A stretch of 36,277 nucleotides of DNA from Deltaproteobacteria bacterium UBA7527 (GCA_002478225.1 DLMV01000080.1:67447-103723); one strand, 5' to 3'. Shown: positions 1 through 8,516, counted from the first letter of the stretch. The notes: generated from the sequence alone by a model not told the origin. Translations and numbers: made by a program.

Positions 1-40
1 CCGCTTGGCTTAAGGAACTCGCAACGCCCGCCTTTTCCAT
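1..40 (-). CDS. 5' end of an unidentified gene downstream of hemC (13 codons, cut by window edge)
   Basis: An ATG at position 40 on the minus strand follows hemC by 49 bases. It has a good ribosome binding site, AGGTGA, 6 bases before it. The visible residues are MEKAGVASSLSQA and the frame is open to the window edge. By position it would be the next gene of the haem cluster; cobA/hemD commonly follows hemC, but these 13 residues do not look like a typical CobA N-terminus, so I do not name it. A short spurious frame is also possible. Confidence 0.4.
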   Translation of the reverse strand, partial: MEKAGVASSLSQA

Positions 41-60
41 AACGGTTCACCTTTCCCGAT

Positions 61-78
61 ATCAGCTGATAAGCTGAT
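61..78. repeat. Tandem AGCTGAT heptamer with overlapping palindrome
   Basis: Two copies of AGCTGAT lie at 64-70 and 72-78, and ATCAGCTGAT at 61-70 is a perfect 10-bp palindrome. The element sits in the short gap between hemC and the next gene. A related AGCTGAC/GTCAGCT palindrome forms the terminator at 8517-8538, which suggests a dispersed intergenic element. No T tract follows on the minus strand, so this copy is not an obvious terminator. Confidence 0.5.
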
Positions 79-89
79 CGCGTTTGTTC

Positions 90-983
90 TCAGAAAAGAA
101 ACGGTTTTAGTTTATCGAGCGCCTCTTGTATAGCGAGGGCGGCCTGTTTGCTTGGGTAAGTATATTTTTCGTGCATGCATATCCTGCCGTTCTCTTCACC
201 CATTGAGACATACAATGTCAGTTCCTGATTCGTAATATTCGCATGGATGCCGAGCGGGATCTGGCACCCGCCGCCTATCCTGCTCAGAAGCTCCCTCTCT
301 ATTGAGATCTCTTCCGAGCTTACAGGATCATTGACAGGCCTGAGGAGTTCAATGGCCTCATCGTCATTGCGTATCTCTATGCCAATAGCCCCCTGGCCGG
401 CAGAGGGAACCATAATGTCGAGAGGTATGATCTCCTTGATGTGTTCGGTGAAGCCCATCCTTTTGACGCCGGCATAGGCAAGGATGATGCCGTCCAGAGA
501 ATGTGTCCGCAGCTTTCTGATCCTGGTATCCACATTGCCGCGCAAGGGGACCACCTGGACCTCGCTGTTAAGGCGTAAGATCTGAGCCTTTCTCCTCAAG
601 CTGCTTGTTCCGATCCTTGATCGTGCCGGAACACCGTTGAGCGTATTGTGGACAAGGGAGATGAAGGCGTCCCTGGGATCCTCCCTCTTTAAGACCGCAC
701 CGAGGATAAGCCCGCCTTCAAGCGCAGCGGGCAGGTCCTTTACGCTATGGACCGACATATCGATCGATCCGTTCAGAAGCTCGTCCTCGATCTCCTTTAC
801 GAAAAGGCCTTTGCCGCCGACAAGATGCAAAGGCTTGTTCCAGACAGCATCGCCCCTGGTCTTGATCGTTTTGATTGGAAATTCTCTGTCGGGATAGAGT
901 GAAGTCAGCTGCTTTACGACGATCTCTGTCTGTTTCAGGGCAAGCTTACTGCCCCTCGTCCCGATTATCCAGGTCTTTTTCAT
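90..983 (-). CDS. hemC: Porphobilinogen deaminase (hydroxymethylbilane synthase)
   Basis: This enzyme polymerises four porphobilinogen molecules into hydroxymethylbilane, the linear tetrapyrrole precursor of uroporphyrinogen III, in the cytoplasm. The 297 residues are a normal family length. The N-terminus has the family pattern IGTRGSKLALKQT. The substrate and cofactor region contains KGLFVKEIEDELL, SVHSVKDLP (catalytic Asp83) and RIGTSSLRRKAQ. Cys240 in GGGCQIPLG is the residue expected to carry the dipyrromethane cofactor. The start overlaps the end of hemA by 38 bases, which implies translational coupling. All key residues are present. Product identity is secure. Confidence 0.97.
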   Translation of the reverse strand: MKKTWIIGTRGSKLALKQTEIVVKQLTSLYPDREFPIKTIKTRGDAVWNKPLHLVGGKGLFVKEIEDELLNGSIDMSVHSVKDLPAALEGGLILGAVLKREDPRDAFISLVHNTLNGVPARSRIGTSSLRRKAQILRLNSEVQVVPLRGNVDTRIRKLRTHSLDGIILAYAGVKRMGFTEHIKEIIPLDIMVPSAGQGAIGIEIRNDDEAIELLRPVNDPVSSEEISIERELLSRIGGGCQIPLGIHANITNQELTLYVSMGEENGRICMHEKYTYPSKQAALAIQEALDKLKPFLF

Positions 984-2235
984 CTTTTTCTTCTAATGTG
1001 AACAACTGTTTTATTATCTCAGATATCTCCCTGTCGCTGTCTTGCTTGATAAGTGCGACATGGGGGTGGATCAGTTTGCTGACGATCGACCTGGTGAGCG
1101 CATCAATGTTCCTGAGAGTTTCCTCGTCCGCATTCTTTAATTTTTGAGAGATCTTCTTGAATTCCTTTAAACGGATCGCTTCCGCCTTATCGATTACAAA
1201 GGCTATAAGGGGATTTTTCTCTGATTGCTGCAGCCATAAAGAAAATTTCGCCACTTCACCTTCAACTACCTCAAGGGCTTTCTCCGCCTCTTTCATCCTG
1301 TCTGAAAGATGTTTTTGAGAGAGGTCCTTGAGGTCGTCAATATCATAGAGGTAAACATTTTCGATGTTATTCACCAAAGGGTCGATATCGCGCGGCACGG
1401 CAATGTCGACAAGGAAAAGGGTCTTGTTCTTTCTTTTCTTCATTACCTGCACGATAAGGCCGGCATCAATAAGGTGTTTTTCTGCGCCGGTCGAAGTGAG
1501 AACCATATCAACCTGCGCAAGGAGATCGGACATATTCTCGAAAGGGTAGGGAATGCCCCCGACCTCTTCGGCGAGCTTCTTGGCGTTCCCGAAGGTCCTG
1601 TTGACGATGAAGATTTCGTGAAGACCCTCTTTTTTAAAATGTCTCAGCGCTATCTCGCTCATCTCACCGGCACCGACAACAAGAACCTTTTTTTTCTGCA
1701 ATTCGCCAAAGATCCTTTTTGAGAGTTCGATCGCCATGGAGCTTATCGAAACCGGGTTATACCCTATCCTGGTCTCTGACCTTACGCGCTTGGCCACATT
1801 GAACGTTTTGTGGAATAATTTGTTCAGGAGATAGCCTGTGGTCTTGTTATGGACGGCCATCCTGTAAGCATCTTTGACCTGCCCGAGGATCTGCGGTTCC
1901 CCTACGACCATTGAATCAAGTCCTGAAGCGACAAGAAAGAGATGTTTGTATGATGATTCGTCTTTGAAAGTGTAGGTATATTTCTCAAGGGCCTGGTTGT
2001 CTATATTAAAAACACTTACAAGGATGTCCTTGATCGCAGCCAGCGATTCATCGGTGTGATCGGTGCAGAAATAGATCTCTGTTCTATTGCACGTCGACAG
2101 CACAGCGGATTCCTCGATGCCTCTGTCCCGCAGCGTGTTGAGCAATTGCGGTATCTGTGATTCGGCAAAAAAGAGCTTCTCCCTGATCTCAACGGGGGCC
2201 GTGTTATGGTTAAGTCCGAATACAACGATCTGCAT
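946..2235 (-). CDS. hemA: Glutamyl-tRNA reductase
   Basis: Reduces glutamyl-tRNA(Glu) to glutamate-1-semialdehyde with NADPH, the first step of the C5 route to tetrapyrroles. The 429 residues match the family. The N-terminal catalytic domain has GLNHNTAPVEIREK and the active-site Cys49 in STCNRTE. GEPQILGQVKDAY follows, then the NADPH-binding Rossmann segment VLVVGAGEMSEIALRHF at about residue 185. The C-terminal half is helical and charged, as in the dimerisation domain. The ATG at 2235 gives the canonical MQIVVFGLNH start, with a weak AGGGA upstream. It is separated from ccsA by a repeat-filled 289-bp gap and overlaps hemC. Its presence shows that the C5 pathway, not ALA synthase, is used. 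Confidence 0.97.
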   Translation of the reverse strand: MQIVVFGLNHNTAPVEIREKLFFAESQIPQLLNTLRDRGIEESAVLSTCNRTEIYFCTDHTDESLAAIKDILVSVFNIDNQALEKYTYTFKDESSYKHLFLVASGLDSMVVGEPQILGQVKDAYRMAVHNKTTGYLLNKLFHKTFNVAKRVRSETRIGYNPVSISSMAIELSKRIFGELQKKKVLVVGAGEMSEIALRHFKKEGLHEIFIVNRTFGNAKKLAEEVGGIPYPFENMSDLLAQVDMVLTSTGAEKHLIDAGLIVQVMKKRKNKTLFLVDIAVPRDIDPLVNNIENVYLYDIDDLKDLSQKHLSDRMKEAEKALEVVEGEVAKFSLWLQQSEKNPLIAFVIDKAEAIRLKEFKKISQKLKNADEETLRNIDALTRSIVSKLIHPHVALIKQDSDREISEIIKQLFTLEEKDEKDLDNRDEGQ

Positions 2236-2301
2236 ACATTTATTCCCTGGGGCTCACAGCCTGTCCCGACCTGACGGAATCGTCCCCCTCCAACTGATAT
2301 C

Positions 2302-2336
2302 GTGAAAAGTGAAAGGTGAAAAGTGAAAAGTTAAAC
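2302..2336 (+). repeat. Tandem 7-bp repeat array, GTGAAAR type (5 units)
   Basis: Five consecutive heptamers are visible: GTGAAAA, GTGAAAG, GTGAAAA, GTGAAAA and GTTAAAC. The unit is exactly 7 bp with A/G variation at the last base. An array in the opposite orientation lies at 2463-2497, and a decayed one at 8541-8568. All three are intergenic. Confidence 0.75.
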
Positions 2337-2462
2337 CCGGATACATCACCGCAGGGCATCGGTGCCGGACTTTCCCATAGCAAACCGTCGTGAGTGAAAG
2401 GTAGCAGAGAACGGAGGGCTGAGGGCAGAGAGATAAACTTCTCAACGAATTGTTTCTTTGGT

Positions 2463-2497
2463 TTCTCACCTTTTACTTTTCACCTTTTACCTTTCAC
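2463..2497 (-). repeat. Inverted copy of the 7-bp repeat array (5 units)
   Basis: Read on the plus strand the units are TTCTCAC, CTTTTAC, TTTTCAC, CTTTTAC and CTTTCAC, the complement of the GTGAAAR/GTAAAAG unit. With the array at 2302-2336 it could form an imperfect stem of about 35 bp closing a loop of about 126 bases in the transcript between ccsA and hemA. Confidence 0.75.
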
Positions 2498-2524
2498 TCT
2501 ATCGATTCACTCCTCACGGGCGTA

Positions 2525-3340
2525 TTACATGTACGAGTGCAGGCCGCCGATCAAAAAATTAACCCCTAAAAAAGTAAAAAGTATGGAAATAAATCCAGCT
2601 ATCATCAGGTATGCCGTTCTTCTTCCCCGCCAGCCGATCGCAAGCCTGTTGTGGATCAATATGGCATATACGATCCATGTTATCAGCGACCACGTCTCTT
2701 TCGGATCCCAGCTCCAATAAGACCCCCACGCGAAACCAGCCCAGATCGAGCCGGTTATGATGCCAACCGTGAGAAAAGGGAACCCGTAGGACATGCACCT
2801 GTAGTTTATCGAATCAAGGGTCTCAAGGGAGGGAAACCGTGCGGAAAAGAGGAATGACTTTTTCTTTTTTATTTCCCGCTCCGCAATGATGTAAAGAATG
2901 GACACAAGGAAGCTCACAAAGAATATTGCGTTGCCCAGGAAGGAGAACGTGGTGTGCACCGGCAGCCAGTAGCTTCTAAGGACCGGAGAAAGAGGCTTTA
3001 TGTCCGTTGGGTAAACCAAGGCCCAGATCAGCAGGATAGAGACAAAAGGAAGCACTATGCACCCAAGGGAGCTTATCTTATATGTTGTTTTCAGGTAGAG
3101 GAAAAAACCAGAGATGCAGAGCGCAAAGAAAGAGAGGGATTCGAACATGTTAGTTATGGGCGTGTGGCCTGCCTGAAAGTATCTGAAAATGACCGAAACA
3201 AGGTGTATGAAAAATGCGGCAAGAAGCGCATAGTGGCCGAACCTTTCAATAGGTTTTTTGCTGTAGATCAGATGTACGAGGTACGAGAGGGCTGATAAAA
3301 GATAACAGAATAGGGCGGTGTAAAAGATAAGGACGTTCAT
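2525..3340 (-). CDS. ccsA: Cytochrome c assembly protein CcsA/HemX type (haem handling membrane protein)
   Basis: Polytopic inner membrane protein of the CytC_asm family, which handles haem for ligation to apocytochromes c (system II); short forms are called HemX. About eight hydrophobic segments are visible. The tryptophan-rich haem-binding signature WGSYWSWDPKETW is at 205-217, with candidate haem-ligand histidines H129 (in LPVHT) and H268 (in GGLHSY). I chose the ATG at 3340 (271 residues) because GGGTGA lies 5-6 bases before it. An in-frame GTG at 3349 would overlap the upstream stop by 4 bases but lacks a ribosome site. The large partner CcsB/ResB is not in the window. Position just before hemA is typical of hemX/ccsA genes. 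Confidence 0.9.
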   Translation of the reverse strand: MNVLIFYTALFCYLLSALSYLVHLIYSKKPIERFGHYALLAAFFIHLVSVIFRYFQAGHTPITNMFESLSFFALCISGFFLYLKTTYKISSLGCIVLPFVSILLIWALVYPTDIKPLSPVLRSYWLPVHTTFSFLGNAIFFVSFLVSILYIIAEREIKKKKSFLFSARFPSLETLDSINYRCMSYGFPFLTVGIITGSIWAGFAWGSYWSWDPKETWSLITWIVYAILIHNRLAIGWRGRRTAYLMIAGFISILFTFLGVNFLIGGLHSYM

Positions 3341-3345
3341 ATGCG

Positions 3346-3987
3346 TCACCCGATGAACATGCGCTTGATATCTTTCAATCCCATGCTGTTCAACTCTTTC
3401 ATGGACATGCTTCCGATCTTTTTCATGATCTCACTCCGAGACTTCTTGTCCTCTATGTGGTCGATAATAAATTTTCTGAACCTGCCGACCGTGTCGGCAT
3501 AGCGGATATAATCCTCAGTGATAATGACGCTCAGTTCTTTTCTGAGTTTTTTCGAAAGGAGCGGCAATACTCCGGAGGTGGAGATGGCGATAACGACAGG
3601 CCCTTTTTTGACGATCGATGGAACGATAAAATCGCAGAGGTCGGGATCATCGACGACATTGGCAGGGATATTCATCCTGCGGGCATCGTCCCTGATCCTC
3701 TTATTTGTCTTTTCGTTGTCCGTGGCGGCAAACACGAGAGCGGCACAGCGAAGATCCGCGGCTTTGTATCGCCGCCTTGCGATATCGATCTTTCCCTTTT
3801 GCGCAAGAAGCTGCAAGGCATTCGTAATGTCGGGGCTTATCACCTTCACCTTTGCGCCGAACTTGAGGAGCATCTTTGCCTTTCTCTCGGCAACTTTCCC
3901 GCCGCCGAGCACAATGCAGGGCTTTTGAGCGATATCGAGAAAGAGAGGATAATAAATGTTTTTAACGGATGATTTCGAAGGACTCAA
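3346..3987 (-). CDS. Precorrin-2 dehydrogenase / sirohydrochlorin ferrochelatase (CysG N-terminal/SirC/Met8 family)
   Basis: Oxidises precorrin-2 to sirohydrochlorin with NAD+, and in some members also inserts iron to make sirohaem. The 213 residues match the stand-alone form. The NAD-binding motif VLGGGKVAERKA is at about 26-37, the conserved acidic segment VVDDPDLCDF at 111-120 (Asp113/114 region is catalytic in relatives) and ISTSGVLPLLSKKLR at 135-149. A TTG start at 3987 is used because no ATG lies before the Rossmann motif; GGGGAG precedes it by only 3 bases, so the start is uncertain. It overlaps the acylphosphatase gene by 26 bases. Sirohydrochlorin can feed sirohaem, or the alternative sirohaem-dependent haem pathway of sulfate reducers. 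Confidence 0.9.
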   Translation of the reverse strand: MSPSKSSVKNIYYPLFLDIAQKPCIVLGGGKVAERKAKMLLKFGAKVKVISPDITNALQLLAQKGKIDIARRRYKAADLRCAALVFAATDNEKTNKRIRDDARRMNIPANVVDDPDLCDFIVPSIVKKGPVVIAISTSGVLPLLSKKLRKELSVIITEDYIRYADTVGRFRKFIIDHIEDKKSRSEIMKKIGSMSMKELNSMGLKDIKRMFIG

Positions 3988-4234
3988 ATTCTCCCCTGTA
4001 TTCTTCCCAGGCAGTATCTATTTTCCTGACGTATGAGCCGGGAGGCCCCTGCCTGCACCATTCGATCATTTTTTCAATGTCCTCCCCTGCACCTTCGCAG
4101 ACGATCTCTACCCTGCCATCACGGAGATTTCTTACCCAGCCCTTTATGTTGTATGCGCAAGCAGTCTGTACGGTGTAGTGTCTGAAGAAGACACCCTGTA
4201 CCCTTCCTTCTACGAATATATGGACGCGCTTCAT
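3962..4234 (-). CDS. acyP: Acylphosphatase
   Basis: Small cytoplasmic enzyme (90 residues, normal length) hydrolysing carboxyl-phosphate bonds such as those of acetyl phosphate or carbamoyl phosphate. The catalytic signature GRVQGVFFRHY is present with Arg19, and the catalytic Asn36 lies in KGWVRNLRDGRVE. It is the first gene of the minus-strand cluster, and its end overlaps the next gene. Its link to tetrapyrrole synthesis is not obvious; acylphosphatase genes are often carried in unrelated operons. The ATG at 4234 is the only sensible start. Confidence 0.95.
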   Translation of the reverse strand: MKRVHIFVEGRVQGVFFRHYTVQTACAYNIKGWVRNLRDGRVEIVCEGAGEDIEKMIEWCRQGPPGSYVRKIDTAWEEYRGEFESFEIIR

Positions 4235-4281
4235 CAGGTTAGATCAACGGTACATAATCTGCGATCAACGACTCTACATTT

Positions 4282-4311
4282 TTGTTGATTAGAACCCATT
4301 TTTATTATAAT
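4282..4311 (+). promoter_or_regulatory. Sigma-70 type promoter for the activase gene
   Basis: TTGTTG at 4282-4287 and a perfect TATAAT at 4306-4311 are separated by 18 bases. Transcription would begin near 4318, about 45 bases before the ATG at 4363. This lies in the 128-bp divergent gap with the acylphosphatase gene. Confidence 0.65.
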
Positions 4312-4362
4312 TAACATAAGCACCCTGCAAAATCAAAGCCTTTGTATAGCACGGAGGAATGC

Positions 4363-7300
4363 ATGTTCAGGATAGGCATTGATATCGGCTCTGTCAGCAT
4401 CAACCTGGTCGTTATGGACGAAAAGGGGACGATTGTAAGGGATCAGTATATCCGCCATAAAGGAAAACCCTTTCATGTTGCAAGCGAGCTCCTTCGGGAC
4501 TGCACGGACAACTATAATGTTGATTTCATTGCAACGACAGGCACCGGAGCGAGCCTGTTCGCGTCGCTTATCGGCGCTGCCTTTGTTAATGAGATCATAG
4601 CGATCGAGAAGAGCTTCAGCTCTCTCTATCCAAAAACTGGCAGCGTCATTGATATCGGCGGAGAGGACTCGAAGCTGATCATCTTCGAACCCGGAAGGAA
4701 AAAACAGGGTTCATTAAGGGTAAATGATTTTTCCATGAACGCCCTATGTGCCGCCGGCACGGGTTCTTTTCTGGATCAGCAGGCATCGAGACTCCGTTTT
4801 ACCATTGAGGAGTTCAGCGAGATCGCGTTGAGGTCTGAGAACCCTCCCAGGATAGCCGGCAGGTGTACCGTTTTTGCGAAGTCCGACATGATCCATCTCC
4901 AGCAGACCGCGACGCCTGATTACGAGATCGTGGCCGGCCTGTGCTATGCGCTGGCGAGGAATTTCAAAGGGAACATTGCCAAGGGAAAGGATATAAAGAG
5001 CCCCGTAGCCTTTACCGGCGGCGTTGCGTCAAATGCGGGGATGAGAAGGGCTATAAGGGAAGTCTTTTCGCTTAAGGATGAGGATTTCTTCATCCCGGAG
5101 CATTATGCCTCCATGGGCGCCATAGGTGCTGTCTATGCGGTGCTCGACGACCCTTCATTGAAGCAGGGTTTTGTCGGTCTCGAAGGACTGGCCGATTATT
5201 TGAAGAACGACAAACCGGAAACCTCTCAGGAACCTCTTTCTATCTCACCGGAAAACCTCAACATTCAATATGCAATGAAAAAGACCGCAGGCAGGACGAA
5301 AGGATACCTCGGGGTTGATGTTGGCTCCATCAGCACGAACCTCGTCGTCATCGATGAGGAAAGGAACGTGCTCGCCAAGCGTTACCTTATGACAGAGGGG
5401 AGGCCTCTCGAAGCGGTGAAGAGAGGTCTTTTGGAGATCGGTGAAGAGGTCGGGGACATCGTGGAGATCGTGGGCTCCGGGACAACAGGATCGGGAAGGT
5501 ATCTCACCGGTGATTTCATAAGCGCCGACATCGTCAGGAACGAGATCACTGCACAGGCGGAAGCAGCCATAGCGATCGATCCTGAGGTTGATACCATATT
5601 CGAGATCGGCGGACAGGATTCAAAATATATCAGCATTGACAACGGGGTGATCGTCGATTTCGAGATGAACAAGGCCTGTGCTGCCGGTACGGGCTCGTTC
5701 CTCGAAGAACAGGCCGAGCGGCTCGGCATCTCAATAAAAGAGGAGTTCGGCGATCTTGCCCTTTCTTCCATGAAGCCTGTGAAGATGGGAGAGCGGTGCA
5801 CGGTCTTTATTGAATCCGACATTGTCCACCATCAGCAGCGGGGTTCGAAGACGGATGATATTGTGGCCGGGCTTTCTTATTCGATCGTGCAGAACTATTT
5901 GAACAAGGTCGTCGGCGACAGGCGGATAGCCAACAGGATCTTTTTTCAAGGCGGAACGGCGTTCAATAAGGGAGTCATCGCTGCTTTTGAAAAGGTACTC
6001 AGGAAACCGGTAACGGTCCCGCCGCATCACGATGTAACCGGGGCCATCGGCGTGGCAATACTTGCGATGAAGGAGAGGACGTGGGAAAAGAGCCGGTTCA
6101 AAGGATTCGATCTGAGCAAGAGGGGATACGAGATCGAGACCTTTGAGTGCAAGGGTTGCGAGAACCTCTGCGAGATCAGAAAGGTCACAGTGGAAAAGGA
6201 ATCGCCGCTGTATTACGGGAGCAGGTGCGAGAAATACGATGTTGTGAGAAGGGTTGGCAAAAAAGAGTCCCTCGATCTTTTTAAGGTCCGCGAGGAACTG
6301 CTGAACTCGATCTACGACAAAAAGGTCGAAGGGGAGCAGATAGGGGTGCCAAAGATATTATACAGCCACGAACTCCTCCCGTTCTGGAAAAGCTTCCTCA
6401 CAGAGCTCGGTTTTTCCGTTGTCCTTTCTGACCTGACGAACAAAAAAACGGTTCGTGACGGTGTGGAGAACATTATTGTAGAGGCCTGTTTTCCCATCAA
6501 GCTGGCGCACGGTCATATCCTGAATGTTCTCCACAAAGGCGTTAAGCGGATATTTATTCCCAGCGTTATCAACCTCAAGAAGCCATCGGAAGACATCCCG
6601 AATACCTTCGCCTGTCCCTACGCACAGTCCATCCCGTATACGGTAAAGGCATCCATCAACTTTGACGCGATGGGCGTGAAGATCGATGCGCCGATCATAT
6701 ATTTCGGAGCAGGGAAAGAGGGTGCGTTGCGCAATCTCGTACGATACGGAAAGACCATAGGAAGGTCCAAGAGAGATATCGAAAGGGCGTTCAATATCGC
6801 CATCGATGTACAGGACGCATTCTATAGAAGCTGCCATGAGAGAGGCAGGGAGTTTCTCTCCCGACTCGACAGGAATGACAAGGCGATGATCATCGTCGGC
6901 AGGCCATACAACAGCGCCGACTCGGGAGCAAATCTTAATATCCACAAGAAATTGATCGACCTCAACGTCCATCCGATCCCGATGGACATGCTCCCGCTGG
7001 ATCCGTCCGGCGAGGTTGACGATGACCTGAGGAACATGTACTGGGGCTATGGACAGAAGATCCTGAGGGCGGCGAGGACCATACGCGGAAAGGATAATCT
7101 GTATGCGGTCTATATAACGAGCTTTGGATGCGGGCCGGATTCCTTCATAACGCACTTCTTCAAAAGGATCATGGGCGGGAAGCCGTACCTGCAGCTTGAG
7201 ATAGACGAACATAGCGCGGATGCCGGCGTCGTCACGAGACTGGAGGCATTTCTCGACAGCATCAAGAATGCAAAGCCCCGTAAACAGGCAGCGGTGAGGA

Positions 7301-8514
7301 AGATCGCAAAGTTCTCAATGGACGGAAAGCGCAGAAAGATCTTTGTGCCCTACATGTCCGATCACGCGGTCACACTGGCCGGCGCCTTCAGGGCGTGCGG
7401 CCTCGATGCCGAGATCATGGAGGAATCAGACGAACGGACCGTCAACATCGGAAGGAAGTTCACATCCGGGAAGGAATGCTACCCCTGCATCCTGACGACA
7501 GGGGATATGGTGAAGACGATACAGAGAGAATCCTTTGACCCTGAGGCAAGCGCCTTCTTCATGCCTTCGGGCAGCGGACCCTGCCGTTTCGGCCAATATC
7601 ACAGGTTTCACAGGATGGTGCTGGACGAGCTTGGACACGGCGATATACCGATCTATGCGCCGAACCAGGATGACAGATTTTACAAGGAATTGAACATCGT
7701 CGGCGGAAAGTTCTCAAGGCTTGGATGGAGGGCATTTATCGCCGCCGACCTTCTCATAAAGATGCTCCACGAGACAAGGCCGTACGAGGTCAATGAAGGA
7801 GAGACCGATCGGATCTATCGCCAGGCGATACTGAACGCCACACGATCGATCGAAAAGGGCGGCGAGGATATCGGCGGGGTGCTGGATAATGAGCTTCAAA
7901 AATTTCTGAATATCAAAAAGAAAGACGAAAAGAGACCTCTTGTAGGGATCGTCGGAGAGATCTATATCAGATCGAACAGGTTCAGCAATGACAGCCTCGT
8001 AAAAAGGGTGGAGAAGATGGGAGGAGAGGTATGGCTCGCCCCCGGCTCCGAATGGATCGCATATGTCAATCAGATGAGCAGGAAAAAATCCCTGAAGAAC
8101 AACAGCATGTCGAATTTCGTCAACATCCTTCTCACGCAATATATACAGCATAAGGATGAGCACATGATGGAGAAGATCTTCGAAGGCCATCTCAAATACG
8201 GGAAAGAGCCGATGGTAAAGAAGATACTTGAGAAGGCAAGTCCCTACTTAGATGAAAGCTTCGAAGGCGAAGCGATATTAAGCGTAGGGAAGAGCATTGA
8301 TTTCATAGAAAAGGGCGCATCAGGCATCATCAACGCCATGCCCTTTACCTGCATGCCGGGAACCATTTCCAGCGCGGTCATGCGGCTGATACAGAACCGT
8401 TATAATATCCCAGTGATCAATATCGCCTATGATGGTCAGGGGCTGACAAACATCATGACAAGGCTCGAGGCCTTCATGCACCAGGTCAAAGAGCACCATA
8501 AGGACAGACAATGA
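4363..8514 (+). CDS. Double-headed acyl-CoA dehydratase/reductase activase (BadF/BadG/BcrA/BcrD ATPase plus DUF2229)
   Basis: Large (1383 residues) member of the ATP-dependent activases that inject electrons into 2-hydroxyacyl-CoA dehydratases and benzoyl-CoA-reductase-type enzymes through a [4Fe-4S] cluster. Two complete ASKHA ATPase modules occur in tandem. Module 1 has GIDIGS at 5-10, IGGEDSK at 98-104, CAAGTGSF with Cys129, and GRCTVF with Cys168. Module 2 has GVDVGS at 317-322, IGGQDSK, CAAGTGSF with Cys439, and ERCTVF with Cys479. A linker follows with C596-X2-C599-X3-C603 and C622, then a DUF2229-type region from about 663 and a C-terminal part with MPFTCMPGT. I chose ATG 4363, preceded by GGAGGAA, over an upstream TTG at 4342. 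No dehydratase subunit genes lie nearby, so the client enzyme is unknown. Such long fusions are known in anaerobes. Confidence 0.9.
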   Translation: MFRIGIDIGSVSINLVVMDEKGTIVRDQYIRHKGKPFHVASELLRDCTDNYNVDFIATTGTGASLFASLIGAAFVNEIIAIEKSFSSLYPKTGSVIDIGGEDSKLIIFEPGRKKQGSLRVNDFSMNALCAAGTGSFLDQQASRLRFTIEEFSEIALRSENPPRIAGRCTVFAKSDMIHLQQTATPDYEIVAGLCYALARNFKGNIAKGKDIKSPVAFTGGVASNAGMRRAIREVFSLKDEDFFIPEHYASMGAIGAVYAVLDDPSLKQGFVGLEGLADYLKNDKPETSQEPLSISPENLNIQYAMKKTAGRTKGYLGVDVGSISTNLVVIDEERNVLAKRYLMTEGRPLEAVKRGLLEIGEEVGDIVEIVGSGTTGSGRYLTGDFISADIVRNEITAQAEAAIAIDPEVDTIFEIGGQDSKYISIDNGVIVDFEMNKACAAGTGSFLEEQAERLGISIKEEFGDLALSSMKPVKMGERCTVFIESDIVHHQQRGSKTDDIVAGLSYSIVQNYLNKVVGDRRIANRIFFQGGTAFNKGVIAAFEKVLRKPVTVPPHHDVTGAIGVAILAMKERTWEKSRFKGFDLSKRGYEIETFECKGCENLCEIRKVTVEKESPLYYGSRCEKYDVVRRVGKKESLDLFKVREELLNSIYDKKVEGEQIGVPKILYSHELLPFWKSFLTELGFSVVLSDLTNKKTVRDGVENIIVEACFPIKLAHGHILNVLHKGVKRIFIPSVINLKKPSEDIPNTFACPYAQSIPYTVKASINFDAMGVKIDAPIIYFGAGKEGALRNLVRYGKTIGRSKRDIERAFNIAIDVQDAFYRSCHERGREFLSRLDRNDKAMIIVGRPYNSADSGANLNIHKKLIDLNVHPIPMDMLPLDPSGEVDDDLRNMYWGYGQKILRAARTIRGKDNLYAVYITSFGCGPDSFITHFFKRIMGGKPYLQLEIDEHSADAGVVTRLEAFLDSIKNAKPRKQAAVRKIAKFSMDGKRRKIFVPYMSDHAVTLAGAFRACGLDAEIMEESDERTVNIGRKFTSGKECYPCILTTGDMVKTIQRESFDPEASAFFMPSGSGPCRFGQYHRFHRMVLDELGHGDIPIYAPNQDDRFYKELNIVGGKFSRLGWRAFIAADLLIKMLHETRPYEVNEGETDRIYRQAILNATRSIEKGGEDIGGVLDNELQKFLNIKKKDEKRPLVGIVGEIYIRSNRFSNDSLVKRVEKMGGEVWLAPGSEWIAYVNQMSRKKSLKNNSMSNFVNILLTQYIQHKDEHMMEKIFEGHLKYGKEPMVKKILEKASPYLDESFEGEAILSVGKSIDFIEKGASGIINAMPFTCMPGTISSAVMRLIQNRYNIPVINIAYDGQGLTNIMTRLEAFMHQVKEHHKDRQ

Positions 8515-8516
8515 AC

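Larger units (their letters stand above)
2236..2524. other. Intergenic gap ccsA-hemA containing facing 7-bp repeat arrays
   Basis: This 289-bp stretch between two minus-strand genes holds no convincing coding frame. It contains the two oppositely oriented heptamer arrays listed separately, a purine-rich segment around 2410-2440 and a single extra GTGAAAG near 2393. I could not find a promoter with good -35 and -10 boxes and spacing for hemA. hemA could be read through from ccsA, or could have its own weak start site here. Confidence 0.5.

Noticed and set aside
2302..2497. Repeat arrays considered as a CRISPR remnant
   Set aside because: Units are contiguous 7-mers without spacers and there are no cas genes.
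4342..4362. TTG start for the activase seven codons upstream
   Set aside because: The ATG at 4363 has GGAGGAA at good spacing and gives the canonical FRIGIDIGS N-terminus.
6358..7212. A 284-residue open frame antisense to the activase gene
   Set aside because: It is opposite a well-recognised coding region, is rich in residues expected from complemented codons, and has no recognisable domain or ribosome site.
4363..8514. Assignment to benzoyl-CoA reductase subunits (BcrA/BcrD) for aromatic degradation
   Set aside because: The ATPase modules are shared by a broad activase family; no reductase or aromatic pathway genes are present, so the pathway cannot be inferred.
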